The notes under the pieces: generated by a model
Told to the model about the DNA's origin: nothing
Database searches by the model: none
The model's input: the letters and a program-made list of their open reading frames with translations, nothing else
Origin: Pseudomonas sp. SLFW
Lineage (GTDB): Bacteria; Pseudomonadota; Gammaproteobacteria; Pseudomonadales; Pseudomonadaceae
Direction: 5' to 3'
Assembly: GCF_009905615.1 (NCBI RefSeq)
Contig: NZ_JAAAKW010000003.1
Span: 62,001-126,000, forward strand
DNA: 64,000 nucleotides
In this document: positions 23,385 through 32,037 of the stretch, piece after piece
Position numbering within the stretch: the first letter of the stretch is position 1
Layout: every line of letters begins with the position of its first letter
Translations under genes and position numbers: made by a program

Positions 23385-24176
23385 TCACCGCCGCTCCACC
23401 ACATTCAAGAACCGCCGCGTGCGTTCGTTCTGCGGGTTGACAAGAATCTGATCGGGCGTGCCGTCCGCAACGATTTTCCCGGCTTCCATGAACAGCACCC
23501 GGTCGGCAATGTCCTGGGCGAATTTCATTTCGTGGGTCACCAGCAGCATGGTCATCTGCTGCTCATGGGCAATGGCGCGAATCACCGCCAACACCTCGCC
23601 GACCAATTCCGGGTCGAGGGCCGAGGTCACTTCATCGAACAGCATCACCTGCGGCCGCATCGCCAACGCACGGGCAATCGCCACGCGCTGTTGCTGCCCG
23701 CCCGACAACTGCGCCGGGTAGGCGTCGGCCTTGTGGCTCAAACCCACCAAACCCAGGTATTCATGGGCGCGGGTCAATGCCTCTTCGCGACTCAGTTTCA
23801 GCACCCGAAACGGCGCCTCCGTCACGTTCTCCTGAACGGTCAAATGCGGGAATAGATTGAACTGCTGGAACACCATCCCCACCCGATGCACCACCGGCGC
23901 CTTCTTCGATCCCGGCCAGCGCCAGCCAGAGGACCGTGCAGGCACGTCGGCGCCCGCCACTCCGATACGCCCTTGCTGGTAGGTTTCGAGCCCTTTGATC
24001 AGGCGCAAAACCGTCGACTTCCCCGAACCACTGGGGCCGATCAGTGCGACTTTCTGGCCTTGGGGAATGCTCAAATCCAGATGATCGATCACCCGGTTTT
24101 CACCAAATTGCTTCACCACGCCGTTGAGCACGATCTGCGGCGAGGCGAGGGGGAGGCCGTGGGTGAGATCAGACAT
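23385..24176 (-). CDS. ehuA: ABC importer ATPase, EhuA-like
   Basis: This is a 263-residue ATPase of a polar amino-acid-type importer. Walker A is GPSGSGKST, the signature LSGGQQQRVAIARALAMRP, and Walker B VMLFDEVTSALDP. Between Walker A and the Q-loop it has an extra loop (about residues 73-93, RSSGWRWPGSKKAP), a feature I associate with EhuA-type ATPases. It overlaps the permease gene by 8 bases and is the last gene of the unit that starts at the SsuA-like receptor or at ehuB. Confidence 0.82.
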   Translation of the reverse strand: MSDLTHGLPLASPQIVLNGVVKQFGENRVIDHLDLSIPQGQKVALIGPSGSGKSTVLRLIKGLETYQQGRIGVAGADVPARSSGWRWPGSKKAPVVHRVGMVFQQFNLFPHLTVQENVTEAPFRVLKLSREEALTRAHEYLGLVGLSHKADAYPAQLSGGQQQRVAIARALAMRPQVMLFDEVTSALDPELVGEVLAVIRAIAHEQQMTMLLVTHEMKFAQDIADRVLFMEAGKIVADGTPDQILVNPQNERTRRFLNVVERR

Positions 24177-24819
24177 GACTGCGCCTTTCTAAGTATTTGA
24201 ACAGCAGGGAAGTGGGGATGCTGATGGCCAGGAACATCAGCGCCATCACTGTGTACGGCTCGTTGTAGCGGTAGCTCATGCCTGCGATCTGTTTGGCCGC
24301 CTGGAACAGTTCGGGAATGCTGATCACCGCCAACAGGGGTGTTTCCTTGAACATGCCGATCAGGTAGTTGCCGAGCACCGGCACCATCGGTTTCAGCGCC
24401 TGAGGCAAGACGATGCGGCGCCAGGTCGTCGTGGCGTCAAAGTCCAGTGCCCGGGCCGCTTCCCATTGACCGGCGGGAACGCCTTCGATGGCGCCGCGAA
24501 ACCCTTCGGCGATGTACGAGCCGTAATACAGGCCCAGGCCGATCACCCCCGTGGACATCGCTGGCAGCGTGATGCCCGCCAGCGGCAGGGCGAAGAACAG
24601 CACATACAGCTGCACCATCAGTGGCGTGTTGCGGAAAAAGCTCAGGTAGGCACTGCTCAGGCGTCGAACCGAGGTGCTTCGGGAACGTTGGGCAATGGCC
24701 AGGAGCAGGCCGATCAGCGTCGCGAGGAGGAAGCCCAGAACCACCACCTGCACGGTCACCAGCAAACCGTCGAACAGGTCCGGGACGATGGACCAGGCGA
24801 ATGCGGGGTCGAAGATCAT
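24169..24819 (-). CDS. ehuD: ABC permease, EhuD-like
   Basis: This is a 216-residue permease with the N-terminal pattern LFDGLLVTVQVVVLGFLLATLIGLLLAIAQRS and the core AYLSFFRNTPLMVQLYVLFFALP typical of EhuD. The EAA loop is AGQWEAARALDFDATTTWRRIVLPQAL. The start MIFDPAF follows a good GGAGGTGCGAG site; the longer frame upstream lies inside the preceding gene. It overlaps that gene by ATGA. Confidence 0.82.
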   Translation of the reverse strand: MIFDPAFAWSIVPDLFDGLLVTVQVVVLGFLLATLIGLLLAIAQRSRSTSVRRLSSAYLSFFRNTPLMVQLYVLFFALPLAGITLPAMSTGVIGLGLYYGSYIAEGFRGAIEGVPAGQWEAARALDFDATTTWRRIVLPQALKPMVPVLGNYLIGMFKETPLLAVISIPELFQAAKQIAGMSYRYNEPYTVMALMFLAISIPTSLLFKYLERRSHV

Positions 24820-25496
24820 CTCGCACCTCCGCGACGCCAGGACGTGATGTGGCGCTCGTAGCGTTTCACCAGCCAACTCAACGGCCAGGCCATGGCGAAA
24901 TAGCACATCAGCACGATGCTCCAGATCAGCGTTTGTTGGCCGAGGGTGGTGATCAACTGGCCGCCGGAAAAGGTCAGGTCGCTCAGGGTGATCAACGACA
25001 CCAGCGAGGTGGTTTTCAGCAGTTCGACCAGTTGGTTGCCCAGGGGTGGCAGCATGAAGGGCAGGGCTTGCGGCAACACGATGCGGCGGAAGGCGGTGAT
25101 GGAGTCGAAGTCCAGTGCGCGCAAGGCATCACGCTGCCCGAGGCTGACGTTGTTCAGGGCCGAGCGCACGATCTCCGAGCCGTAGGCGGAAAAGGTCAGG
25201 CCCAGCCCGAGAATGCCGGTGGTCATCGGCGACAGGCTGATGCCGAACAGCGGCAGGATGAAGAACAGGTAAAACAGCAACACGAGGGCCGAAATGCCCC
25301 GCAGGATTTCAACGTAGACCGTGGCGATCCAGCGCAGGATTCGCCAGGGCGAGAGCCGCATCAGGGCGATGACGAACGACATCACGATGACGATCAACTG
25401 AGCGAAGAACGTGAGCTGAAGCGTGACCCATGCGCCGTTGGCCAACTGATGGGCAATGAAGCGTGCCGTTTCCACGGCGGGAGAATCGAAGAACAT
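24816..25496 (-). CDS. ehuC: ABC permease, EhuC-like
   Basis: This is a 226-residue permease that should dimerise with the next gene product. The core is VYVEILRGISALVLLFYLFFILP, and the EAA loop is LGQRDALRALDFDSITAFRRIVLPQAL. The RGISALVLLFYLFF form fits EhuC better than the RNTP form of general amino-acid permeases. It is separated from its receptor gene ehuB by a 381-base gap filled with REP repeats, on the same strand. Confidence 0.82.
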   Translation of the reverse strand: MFFDSPAVETARFIAHQLANGAWVTLQLTFFAQLIVIVMSFVIALMRLSPWRILRWIATVYVEILRGISALVLLFYLFFILPLFGISLSPMTTGILGLGLTFSAYGSEIVRSALNNVSLGQRDALRALDFDSITAFRRIVLPQALPFMLPPLGNQLVELLKTTSLVSLITLSDLTFSGGQLITTLGQQTLIWSIVLMCYFAMAWPLSWLVKRYERHITSWRRGGAR

Positions 25497-25570
25497 GGCC
25501 GTACTCGTGTGGGTTGGGGCCGGAAAAGGCAGCGTCCTGTGCCAGACGTCGCTTTGTATGGCGACGCGAA

Positions 25571-25857
25571 GTCCCTGTGGGAGCGAATTTATTCGCGAAG
25601 AGGGCGGTACAGCCGACGCATCTCCAGCGCCTGAAATACCTTCGCGAATGAATTCGCTCCCACAGTTCAGTCCGCGTCAGACGAAACATTGCGGCGACGC
25701 GGAGTCCCTGTGGGAGCGAATTTATTCGCGAAGAGGCCGGTATAACCGACGCATCTCTAGCGCCTGACACACCGCTCGCGAATGAATTCGCTCCTACAGA
25801 TTCAGTCCGCGTCAGACGAAACATTGCGTGGCGACACTGAATTCGCTCCTACAGTTG
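25571..25857. repeat. REP array, about 133-bp period, inside the ehu operon
   Basis: Units of the form GGGAGCGAATTTATTCGCGA (from about 25579 and 25712) alternate with inverted units (CGCGAATGAATTCGCTCC at about 25643 and 25778), and a last partial unit lies near 25838. The repeat period is about 133 bases. The array fills the gap between ehuB and ehuC, so it would be transcribed and could protect ehuB mRNA. I see no gene in this stretch. Confidence 0.85.
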
Positions 25858-25877
25858 AGCCCCCGCAAGACGAAGCC

Positions 25878-26744
25878 TCAACGATTACACCGCTGCTCGG
25901 CCGTAACATCTGCCGGAGCCAGTTCATTTTCGGTGTAGCCGTACTTCTGCAATATCTTCAGCAATTCACCCGACGCCCGCAGTTTCGCCAGTTCCCCGTT
26001 GAAGGCCTGGGTAAACGCCGGGTCGTTTTTCGGCAAACCGTAAGCGTGGTAATTCCAGGTCGGTTTGCCTTCCGCGTCGGGGATCTGGTCGAACGGCAGG
26101 GCGCGCTCGATGCCCGGGTCGTTGGCTTTCTTGACCAGGTTGATGATCTCCGCGTCCGGGAAATACACCACGTCCACGCGACCGGCTTGCAGCGCGGCGA
26201 GGGCGTCGGTGTCCTTGTCCAGCAGCACGACATTGCTGGTGGCGATACCGCTGTCCTTGGCTTCCTGCACCTGGTTGCTGCCCGGCTGTGTGGCCAGTCG
26301 CGCTTTTCCGTTGGCGGCCACATCCTTAAGGCTGTGGAGCTTCAGCGGGTTGCCGGCCTTGACGATGAACGCGCCGCCCGAGCGGGTCACCGGGTTGGAA
26401 TAGCCGATCACCTTGCAGCGCGCCGGATTGATAAACAGGCCCGCGCCGATCAGATCAAAACGTCCTGCGGCCAGTCCCGGCACCAGCGAACCGAATTCTG
26501 TGATGGGGGTTTCGATTTTGCTGATGCCCAGTTGCCCGAGAATGGCTTGCAGAATCTCGACGTTGGCGCCGACGGTCTTGCCGGTGGTGTCGATGTAGGC
26601 GTAAGGTTGCTCGTTGGCGATCCCAGCGGTCAGGCCTTGGGTGCGGCCTTTTTCCAGCAGACCGGCAAATGCGGAGGAGGCGAACAGTGCGTTGAACAGC
26701 ACGGCGGAGCCGATTGCAGCAGACAGCGATTTCAGGCCTTTCAT
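25878..26744 (-). CDS. ehuB: ABC substrate-binding protein, EhuB-like
   Basis: This is a 288-residue periplasmic receptor with a Sec signal (about 1-27, ending SSAFA). The mature part reads RTQGLTAGIANEQPYAYIDTTGKTVGANVEI and TEFGSLVPGLAAGRFDLIGAGLFINPARCKVIGYSNP, closely following ectoine-binding EhuB proteins. It is upstream of ehuCD and ehuA. Ectoine as ligand is only a family guess, and the sulfonate-type receptor gene just upstream raises the possibility of another solute. Confidence 0.82.
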   Translation of the reverse strand: MKGLKSLSAAIGSAVLFNALFASSAFAGLLEKGRTQGLTAGIANEQPYAYIDTTGKTVGANVEILQAILGQLGISKIETPITEFGSLVPGLAAGRFDLIGAGLFINPARCKVIGYSNPVTRSGGAFIVKAGNPLKLHSLKDVAANGKARLATQPGSNQVQEAKDSGIATSNVVLLDKDTDALAALQAGRVDVVYFPDAEIINLVKKANDPGIERALPFDQIPDAEGKPTWNYHAYGLPKNDPAFTQAFNGELAKLRASGELLKILQKYGYTENELAPADVTAEQRCNR

Positions 26745-26807
26745 GAACAGTGCTCGATAGGAAGTGAACGAAAATCGGTTGCGTGAGATTGAGCCAGTGG
26801 CGACGAA

Positions 26808-27788
26808 TCAGGGCGCCCAGATGCCCACGTCCTTGGCATCCACGGCTTTCGGCAACAAGCCCGCGGCTAAAAAGGCGTCGGCAATTTTCTGCTGTTCGCC
26901 CAACTGATCAGCCTTCACCGGCTCGACCTGATAGCTGCGATGGGCGTTGGCAGATTCCACGGTTTCCACGTCCAGATTGCCCCACAGCGGACCCAGCACT
27001 TTCGCGGCATCTTTAGGGTTCTTCTTGATCCAGCTGCCCGCTTCCTGCAGCTGCTGATACACCAACTTCAGCACCTCCGGATGCGCGCCCGCGTACGCGG
27101 TGCTGGTCAGGTAATAGCGTTTGTAGCTCGCCAGGCCGGTGCCGTCAGTCAAGGTGCGGGTCGGCAACTGGCGCTGAACGCTGGTCAGGAAGGGTTCCCA
27201 CGTGACCCACGCATCGACCTTGCCGTTCTCGAACGCCGCTCGACCGTCAGCCGGTGTGAGGTAGGCGGGCTGAATGTCGGAGAAGGTCAGGCCTGCCTTG
27301 TTCAGCGCCGCGATCAACAGGTAATGGGTGCCCGCCGCTTTGGTCACGGCGACTTTCTTGCCTTTCAGGTCGGCCAGTTGCTGGATCGGCGAATCCTTGG
27401 AGACGACGATGGCCTGCGCACGGGGGGAGGCCGACTCTTCAGCGAAATAGGTGAGTTTGGCCTGAGCGGCCTGGGCGAAAATGGGCACGGTGTCGGCGAC
27501 ATCCGCGCTGATGTCGACGTTGCCGATGTTCAAGGCTTCCAGCAGTGGCAACCCGCTCGGGAACTCGTGCCAGCTGACGTCGATATTGTCGTTGCCCAGC
27601 GCTTTTTCCAAAGTCCCCTGGGCCTTGAGCAAGGTGATCAGCGTCGACGATTTCTGATAACCGATGCGCACCGTCTCCCGTGCCTGAGCGCTTGACGGCA
27701 AAACGAACGCAAGGGCGAGGGCGAGACTCAGCCCCGCGAACAGCGGACGGCGAAACGAGGTACGGCGGGTGTCGGAAGGGCTGGGCAT
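26808..27788 (-). CDS. Aliphatic sulfonate-type ABC substrate-binding protein, SsuA-like
   Basis: This is a 326-residue binding protein with an extended signal peptide (about 1-36, ending SSAQA) and the SsuA pattern VRIGYQKSSTLITLLKAQGTLEK, VSWHEFPSGLPLLEALNIGNVDISADVADTVPIFAQAA and DAWVTWEPFL. No ssuC or ssuB is next to it. It is followed by ehuB after 63 bases, so both may share one transcript. Its promoter region contains the 48-bp element also found before the TauA-like gene. Confidence 0.9.
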   Translation of the reverse strand: MPSPSDTRRTSFRRPLFAGLSLALALAFVLPSSAQARETVRIGYQKSSTLITLLKAQGTLEKALGNDNIDVSWHEFPSGLPLLEALNIGNVDISADVADTVPIFAQAAQAKLTYFAEESASPRAQAIVVSKDSPIQQLADLKGKKVAVTKAAGTHYLLIAALNKAGLTFSDIQPAYLTPADGRAAFENGKVDAWVTWEPFLTSVQRQLPTRTLTDGTGLASYKRYYLTSTAYAGAHPEVLKLVYQQLQEAGSWIKKNPKDAAKVLGPLWGNLDVETVESANAHRSYQVEPVKADQLGEQQKIADAFLAAGLLPKAVDAKDVGIWAP

Positions 27789-27851
27789 GATGGATTCGTG
27801 CTCGAAGTATGTGGGTCGACGTAAACGGTGGCGAACGCCAAGCCCCGAATC

Positions 27852-27899
27852 ATAGGGTTCTAAGAAATAATCTTTAAATACCTTCTGGCTATTAGCTTA
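27852..27899 (-). promoter_or_regulatory. 48-bp conserved promoter element, copy B (SsuA-like gene)
   Basis: On the gene strand the block runs from TAAGCTAAT through a TATTTAAA core to AGAACCCTAT. It matches the copy before the TauA-like gene without gaps and at the same 64-base distance from the ATG. The outer parts are the best conserved, which fits an activator site upstream of a promoter core. Confidence 0.65.
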
Positions 27900-28074
27900 T
27901 TCAGCAATTTCAGCGCGGCGACAGGGCATCGCTTATGCCTGATTCAAAGCGTCTTCGACCTAAATATTCTTTTAAGAGATAAAACGAATCATGGATTATT
28001 CGGAAGGTGACTGCGGCAGGTCAGACGCTCTGGAACGCCGTTGTCATCCTTAAGTGGACATGCAGGAGTGACAC

Positions 28075-28887
28075 ATGAGTAATGCCCAAACCGCCAATGC
28101 ACTGGACGTGCTCTGGCGTCAGGCGCCGGGCGGCGAGCTGCTCGACCTGGGCCGGGTCTATCGAGGACCGTTGGCGCTGTCGCGGCTGCACACCACGCCC
28201 CGGCGCATTCTGAGTCGGCGAGAGGCGGTGCTGCTCGGTGCGTTCGCGCTGGTCTTGCACGGCGCGGTGATCTACTGGGTCAACAGCACCCCGACGCAAG
28301 CCTTGCCGGTGGTGCCGCCAGAAATTCCGCCGATGACCATCGAGTTTTCCCAGCCCGCGCCGCCTGTGGTCGAAACACCGCCACCACCGCCCGAGCCGAT
28401 TCCTCAACCCGTGGTCGAACCGCCGCCTCCGGTGGAAGACGAACTGGCCGTGAAACCGCCGCCCAAGCCGATTCCCAAGCCAAAACCTGTGGTGAAGCCC
28501 GTGCCTAAACCGGTGGCCAAACCCGTCGAGCAACCGCCCGCACCCCCCGCACCGCCACAACCGGTTGCGGCGCCTGCACCGCCGGCTCCACCCGCCCCGG
28601 CGCCCATCACCCCGGCCTCCGCGAGCGCCGGCTACCTGCATAACCCGGCCCCGGAATACCCGGCGCTGGCGATGCGGCGTAACTGGGAAGGCACCGTGTT
28701 GCTGCGTGTGCATGTGCTGGGCTCCGGTAAGCCGAGCGAAATCCAGGTCCAGAAAAGCAGCGGGCATGAGCAGCTCGACGACGCCGCGCAAGCGGCGGTG
28801 AAACGCTGGAGTTTCGTCCCGGCCAAACAGGGCAATGACCCGATTGACGGCTGGGTCAGCGTGCCCATCGATTTCAAGATCAAATAA
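28075..28887 (+). CDS. tonB: TonB energy-transducing protein
   Basis: This is a 270-residue protein that passes proton-motive force to outer-membrane receptors. After a cytoplasmic tail of about 47 residues there is one membrane helix (AVLLGAFALVLHGAVIYWV, about 50-68). A long Pro/Lys/Glu-rich spacer (about 78-185) spans the periplasm. The C-terminal TonB domain reads NPAPEYPALAMRRNWEGTVLLRVHVLGSG. The tail before the helix is longer than in E. coli TonB. It begins a tonB-exbB-exbD operon next to two TonB-dependent receptors, probably their dedicated motor. Confidence 0.93.
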   Translation: MSNAQTANALDVLWRQAPGGELLDLGRVYRGPLALSRLHTTPRRILSRREAVLLGAFALVLHGAVIYWVNSTPTQALPVVPPEIPPMTIEFSQPAPPVVETPPPPPEPIPQPVVEPPPPVEDELAVKPPPKPIPKPKPVVKPVPKPVAKPVEQPPAPPAPPQPVAAPAPPAPPAPAPITPASASAGYLHNPAPEYPALAMRRNWEGTVLLRVHVLGSGKPSEIQVQKSSGHEQLDDAAQAAVKRWSFVPAKQGNDPIDGWVSVPIDFKIK

Positions 28888-28973
28888 CGTTCAACCCCCA
28901 TTCGTGACACCGCGGGCCACCTGACAAAAGGCGCATCGCTACAACGATCCCTTGCCTTGTTGGAGAGCCTCAC

Positions 28974-29696
28974 ATGAACCTCATCGCTTCCCCCTTCGAT
29001 TCCATTGAACACGCGGTCATCTGGCTGCTGATTATCTTCTCCGTCGCCACGTGGGGCCTGGCCCTGCTGAAAGGTGTGCAGTTCGCTCGCCTCAAGGGGC
29101 AGGACAAGAAATTCCACAAGCAATTCTGGGCCGCGTCGAGCCTGGATTCCGCCGCTGAACTGGCCCAGACCCAACCCGGTGCTGCGGCCCGCGTCGCGTT
29201 GGCGGGCTATGCCGCGATTCAGGTACCAGAAGGCGGGCAGGCCGCCGATTTGAGCCAGGCCATCAACCATCAGGATCGCCTTGAGCGCGCGCTGCGCCAG
29301 CAGATCGTCCGTGAGCGTCGTTCGCTGGAAACCGGTCTGGCCATCCTCGCCAGCATCGGCAGCACGTCGCCCTTCATCGGCCTGTTCGGGACCGTCTGGG
29401 GGATCATGTCGGCGCTCAAGGGCATCAGCGCGGCGGGCTCGGCGAGCCTGGAAACCGTGGCTGGCCCGATTGGTGCGGCGTTGGTGGCGACCGGCGTCGG
29501 GATCGCTGTCGCGGTACCAGCGGTGCTGGTTTACAACTATTACCTGCGTCGTCTGAAACTGACCGCTGCGGACCTTGATGACTTTGCCCACGACTTCTAC
29601 AGCCTGGCGCAGAAAAATGCGTTCCGCGTGCTGCTGCACCCGGTACTGAAATCCGGCGCCACCGGTGCGGGCCAGAAAGTGAAGGAGGCGTCCTGA
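28974..29696 (+). CDS. exbB: ExbB proton-channel subunit of the TonB motor
   Basis: This is a 240-residue MotA/TolQ/ExbB-family membrane protein. A first helix (about 14-34) is followed by a cytoplasmic domain and two further helices (GSTSPFIGLFGTVWGIMSALKGI and GPIGAALVATGVGIAVAVPAVLVYNYY), which carry the family's Gly/Pro-rich signature. One base separates it from exbD. Confidence 0.93.
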   Translation: MNLIASPFDSIEHAVIWLLIIFSVATWGLALLKGVQFARLKGQDKKFHKQFWAASSLDSAAELAQTQPGAAARVALAGYAAIQVPEGGQAADLSQAINHQDRLERALRQQIVRERRSLETGLAILASIGSTSPFIGLFGTVWGIMSALKGISAAGSASLETVAGPIGAALVATGVGIAVAVPAVLVYNYYLRRLKLTAADLDDFAHDFYSLAQKNAFRVLLHPVLKSGATGAGQKVKEAS

Positions 29697-29697
29697 G

Positions 29698-30099
29698 ATG
29701 GCTTTCTCCACACAAGACAGCGATGAAGTGCTGAGTGAAATCAACGTCACGCCGTTGGTGGACGTGATGCTGGTGCTGCTGGTGGTGTTCATCGTCACCG
29801 CGCCGCTGCTGACCAACTCCATCCCGATCAACCTGCCCAAGACCGAAGCCGTTGCCCCGGTGGAACAGAAAGACCCGCTGGTGGTGAGCATCGATGACAA
29901 GGGCAAATTGTTCATCAACAAGGACGAGATTCAGCCGGATCTGCTGGAGACCAACCTGCGTTCGGCCAAGGACAAAAATGCCGATGTGCGGGTGCAATTA
30001 CAGGCGGACAACGGTGTGAATTATGGCGAGGTGGCTCGGGCGATGGCGTCGATTGAAAAGGCGGGGATTACCAAGTTGTCGGTGATCACGGCCAAGTGA
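29698..30099 (+). CDS. exbD: ExbD proton-channel subunit of the TonB motor
   Basis: This is a 133-residue ExbD/TolR protein. The single membrane helix starts INVTPLVDVMLVLLVVFIVTAP, with the essential proton-carrying aspartate at Asp22, followed by a periplasmic domain. It is the last gene of the operon; an intrinsic terminator follows within 40 bases. Confidence 0.93.
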   Translation: MAFSTQDSDEVLSEINVTPLVDVMLVLLVVFIVTAPLLTNSIPINLPKTEAVAPVEQKDPLVVSIDDKGKLFINKDEIQPDLLETNLRSAKDKNADVRVQLQADNGVNYGEVARAMASIEKAGITKLSVITAK

Positions 30100-30137
30100 T
30101 CGCCAGCGCTGTCAGCGCATGAATGCTTCAGGCTTTT

Positions 30138-30175
30138 ACAGGTTGCTTCTCAGGCGGAGGGCAACCTGTTTTTTT
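30138..30175 (+). terminator. Intrinsic terminator of tonB-exbB-exbD
   Basis: ACAGGTTGC (30138-30146) pairs with GCAACCTGT (30161-30169) and runs straight into a T-tract to 30175. It lies 38 bases past the exbD stop. This is the clearest Rho-independent terminator in the window. Confidence 0.88.
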
Positions 30176-30236
30176 ATGGACCGTTCCTACAGCTGAGTCC
30201 GCGCCAAGCGACGAACAGTGCGGCAGCGCGGCCCCC

Positions 30237-30396
30237 CTGTAGGAGCGAATTCATTCGCGAGAGGTCAGTACAGCCGCTGCATCTCTTTCGCCTGAAACAC
30301 CTTCGTCGGAATGCCGCCCAGAATAAATTCGCTCCCCCAGTTCAGCCCGTGCCACACGAAACATGGCGTGGCGACTCGAATTCCAGTGGGAGCGAT
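30237..30396. repeat. REP repeats after exbD
   Basis: A GTAGGAGCGAATTCATTCGC unit (about 30239-30260), an inverted unit (AATAAATTCGCTCCC, about 30322-30338) and a partial third (GTGGGAGCGATTTCA, about 30386-30400) fill most of the 302-base gap between exbD and the convergent binding-protein gene. No coding sequence is seen. Confidence 0.75.
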
Positions 30397-30401
30397 TTCA
30401 C

Positions 30402-31997
30402 TCAACCTTTGAGGTAAATCTGCGCCCCGTTCCCGCCCAACCCCTCGGCGCCGACGAAGAAATCGGTCACGCGTTTGTCGTAGACCACCGGGTTGGCCAA
30501 GGTCATGACGCCCAGATCCGGCAAGTCTTCGACGACAACCTTCTGGAACTTCGCAAACAACCCGAAGCGCTTCTGCACGTCTGTCTCTATCGCGGCCGCT
30601 TCCAGCAACTGGTCGACCTTCGGGTTGCTGTAATGCGCGCCATTGGAAAACGGCACCCCTGGCTTGAAATTCTTCGACCAATACAACCGTTGCACGCCCA
30701 CGGTCGGGTCGAACAGGTTGCTCATGCCGTTCAGCGTGAAATCGAAATCCCGATCCGTGTACACCCGCTTCACGTAGGTCGCGAAATCCTGGGAACGCAG
30801 GGTCACCTGGATGCCGACTTTCGCCAGCGCCTGTTTGATGTAGTCCGCCGTGCGCCGGTAGGTTTCAGGGCCCGGCAATGGGTCCAGCGTCAGCTTGAAG
30901 CGCACGCCGCTGCTGTCTTTCGGCAATCCGGCCTGGTCCAGCAATTCGTTGGCCTTGGCCACGTCGAAGGCGTAGCGGGGCAGGTCCGGGCTGTAGAAGT
31001 TTTTCATGTCCGGGCTGATCGGCCCGTACAGCGGTTTGCCGTAGCCGAGGAAGATGGTCTTGCGGATGAAGTCCAGGTTGATCGCGTGGGCGATGGCCGT
31101 GCGCACCTCGTGTTTCTGCAAGTACGGGTTGTCGAAGTTGAACTCGATCCGGGTGATGCTGTTGACGTAGGGCTCGCCGCGATCATCGACGCTCAGGCGC
31201 GGATTGGTCTTGATCCGCTCGATGTCGCTGAGGGGCACGCCGCCGGTGGAGATGTCGATTTCCCCCGCTTCCAGCGCGGCCACCGTCGCCGCCGAGTCCG
31301 CGATGAAACGCACGATCACCCGGTCCAGATACGGCTTCGGCGCGTCCCAGTAATTCGGGTTGCGTTCGAGGATCACATGGCTGCCGCGCACCCACTCCTT
31401 GAACACGAACGGCCCGGTGCCGATGGGCGCGGTGGCATTGGCGTGGGTCTCCGGGCGGGCGTCGCCGTACACGTGTTTCGCCACGATGGGCGATTCACAG
31501 GCGGCCAGGGCCTTGAGCAAGTACGGCGCAGGTTTGCTGAGTTTGAGCTGTACCAGATGCGGGTTGATCGCCGTGACGCTGGCGACGTTGGCGAAGGTCG
31601 CACGGCCTCGCGGATTCGACGCCATGAGGGTTTGCAGGGAGAACACCACGTCATCGGCGGTGAAGTCCTGGCCGTCGTGCCATTTCACGCCCTGACGCAG
31701 GGTAAAGGTGTATTCGAGGCCGTCGTCGCTCGCCGTCCAGGCCGTGGCCAGCTGCGGTTTCGGGTTCAGGTCCAGGTCGTACGTCAACAAACCTTCGGTG
31801 ACCTTGCCCGCGATGTACACGGTGGCGCCTGCGGTGTGGGTCAGGTTGACCAGAATCGGCGGCTCGATGGCGATGTGCATTCTCAGGGTGCCGCCGCGCA
31901 CGGGCGGTTCATCGGCGAAGGAGAAGCGGGGTGTGAGTTGTAGGAGGGTGGCGGTGGCACCGGCGTAAACCAGCAACTGGCGTCGAGTCAGGCTCAT
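30402..31997 (-). CDS. Dipeptide/oligopeptide-type ABC substrate-binding protein (SBP_bac_5), no. 1
   Basis: This is a 531-residue periplasmic receptor. The N-terminus LTRRQLLVYAG has a twin-arginine motif, so export may use Tat. The SBP_bac_5 core is clear (GLEYTFTLRQGVKWHDGQDFTADDVVFSLQ; APIGTGPFVFKEWVRG; ERNPNYWD). It follows the dppC-like and dppB-like genes on the same strand (33875 to 30402), giving a permease-permease-receptor operon without ATPase. Two paralogues occur at 41986 and 48048. Neighbouring genes point to organosulfur ligands instead of peptides. Confidence 0.9.
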   Translation of the reverse strand: MSLTRRQLLVYAGATATLLQLTPRFSFADEPPVRGGTLRMHIAIEPPILVNLTHTAGATVYIAGKVTEGLLTYDLDLNPKPQLATAWTASDDGLEYTFTLRQGVKWHDGQDFTADDVVFSLQTLMASNPRGRATFANVASVTAINPHLVQLKLSKPAPYLLKALAACESPIVAKHVYGDARPETHANATAPIGTGPFVFKEWVRGSHVILERNPNYWDAPKPYLDRVIVRFIADSAATVAALEAGEIDISTGGVPLSDIERIKTNPRLSVDDRGEPYVNSITRIEFNFDNPYLQKHEVRTAIAHAINLDFIRKTIFLGYGKPLYGPISPDMKNFYSPDLPRYAFDVAKANELLDQAGLPKDSSGVRFKLTLDPLPGPETYRRTADYIKQALAKVGIQVTLRSQDFATYVKRVYTDRDFDFTLNGMSNLFDPTVGVQRLYWSKNFKPGVPFSNGAHYSNPKVDQLLEAAAIETDVQKRFGLFAKFQKVVVEDLPDLGVMTLANPVVYDKRVTDFFVGAEGLGGNGAQIYLKG

Positions 31998-32037
31998 GGT
32001 GGGTTTCCGTAGAAGGGCACGAAGGACAGCGACGGAC

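Noticed and set aside
30363..31943. 526-codon open frame on the plus strand
   Set aside because: Antisense to the Opp-type receptor gene and begins in REP sequence. No recognisable domain.
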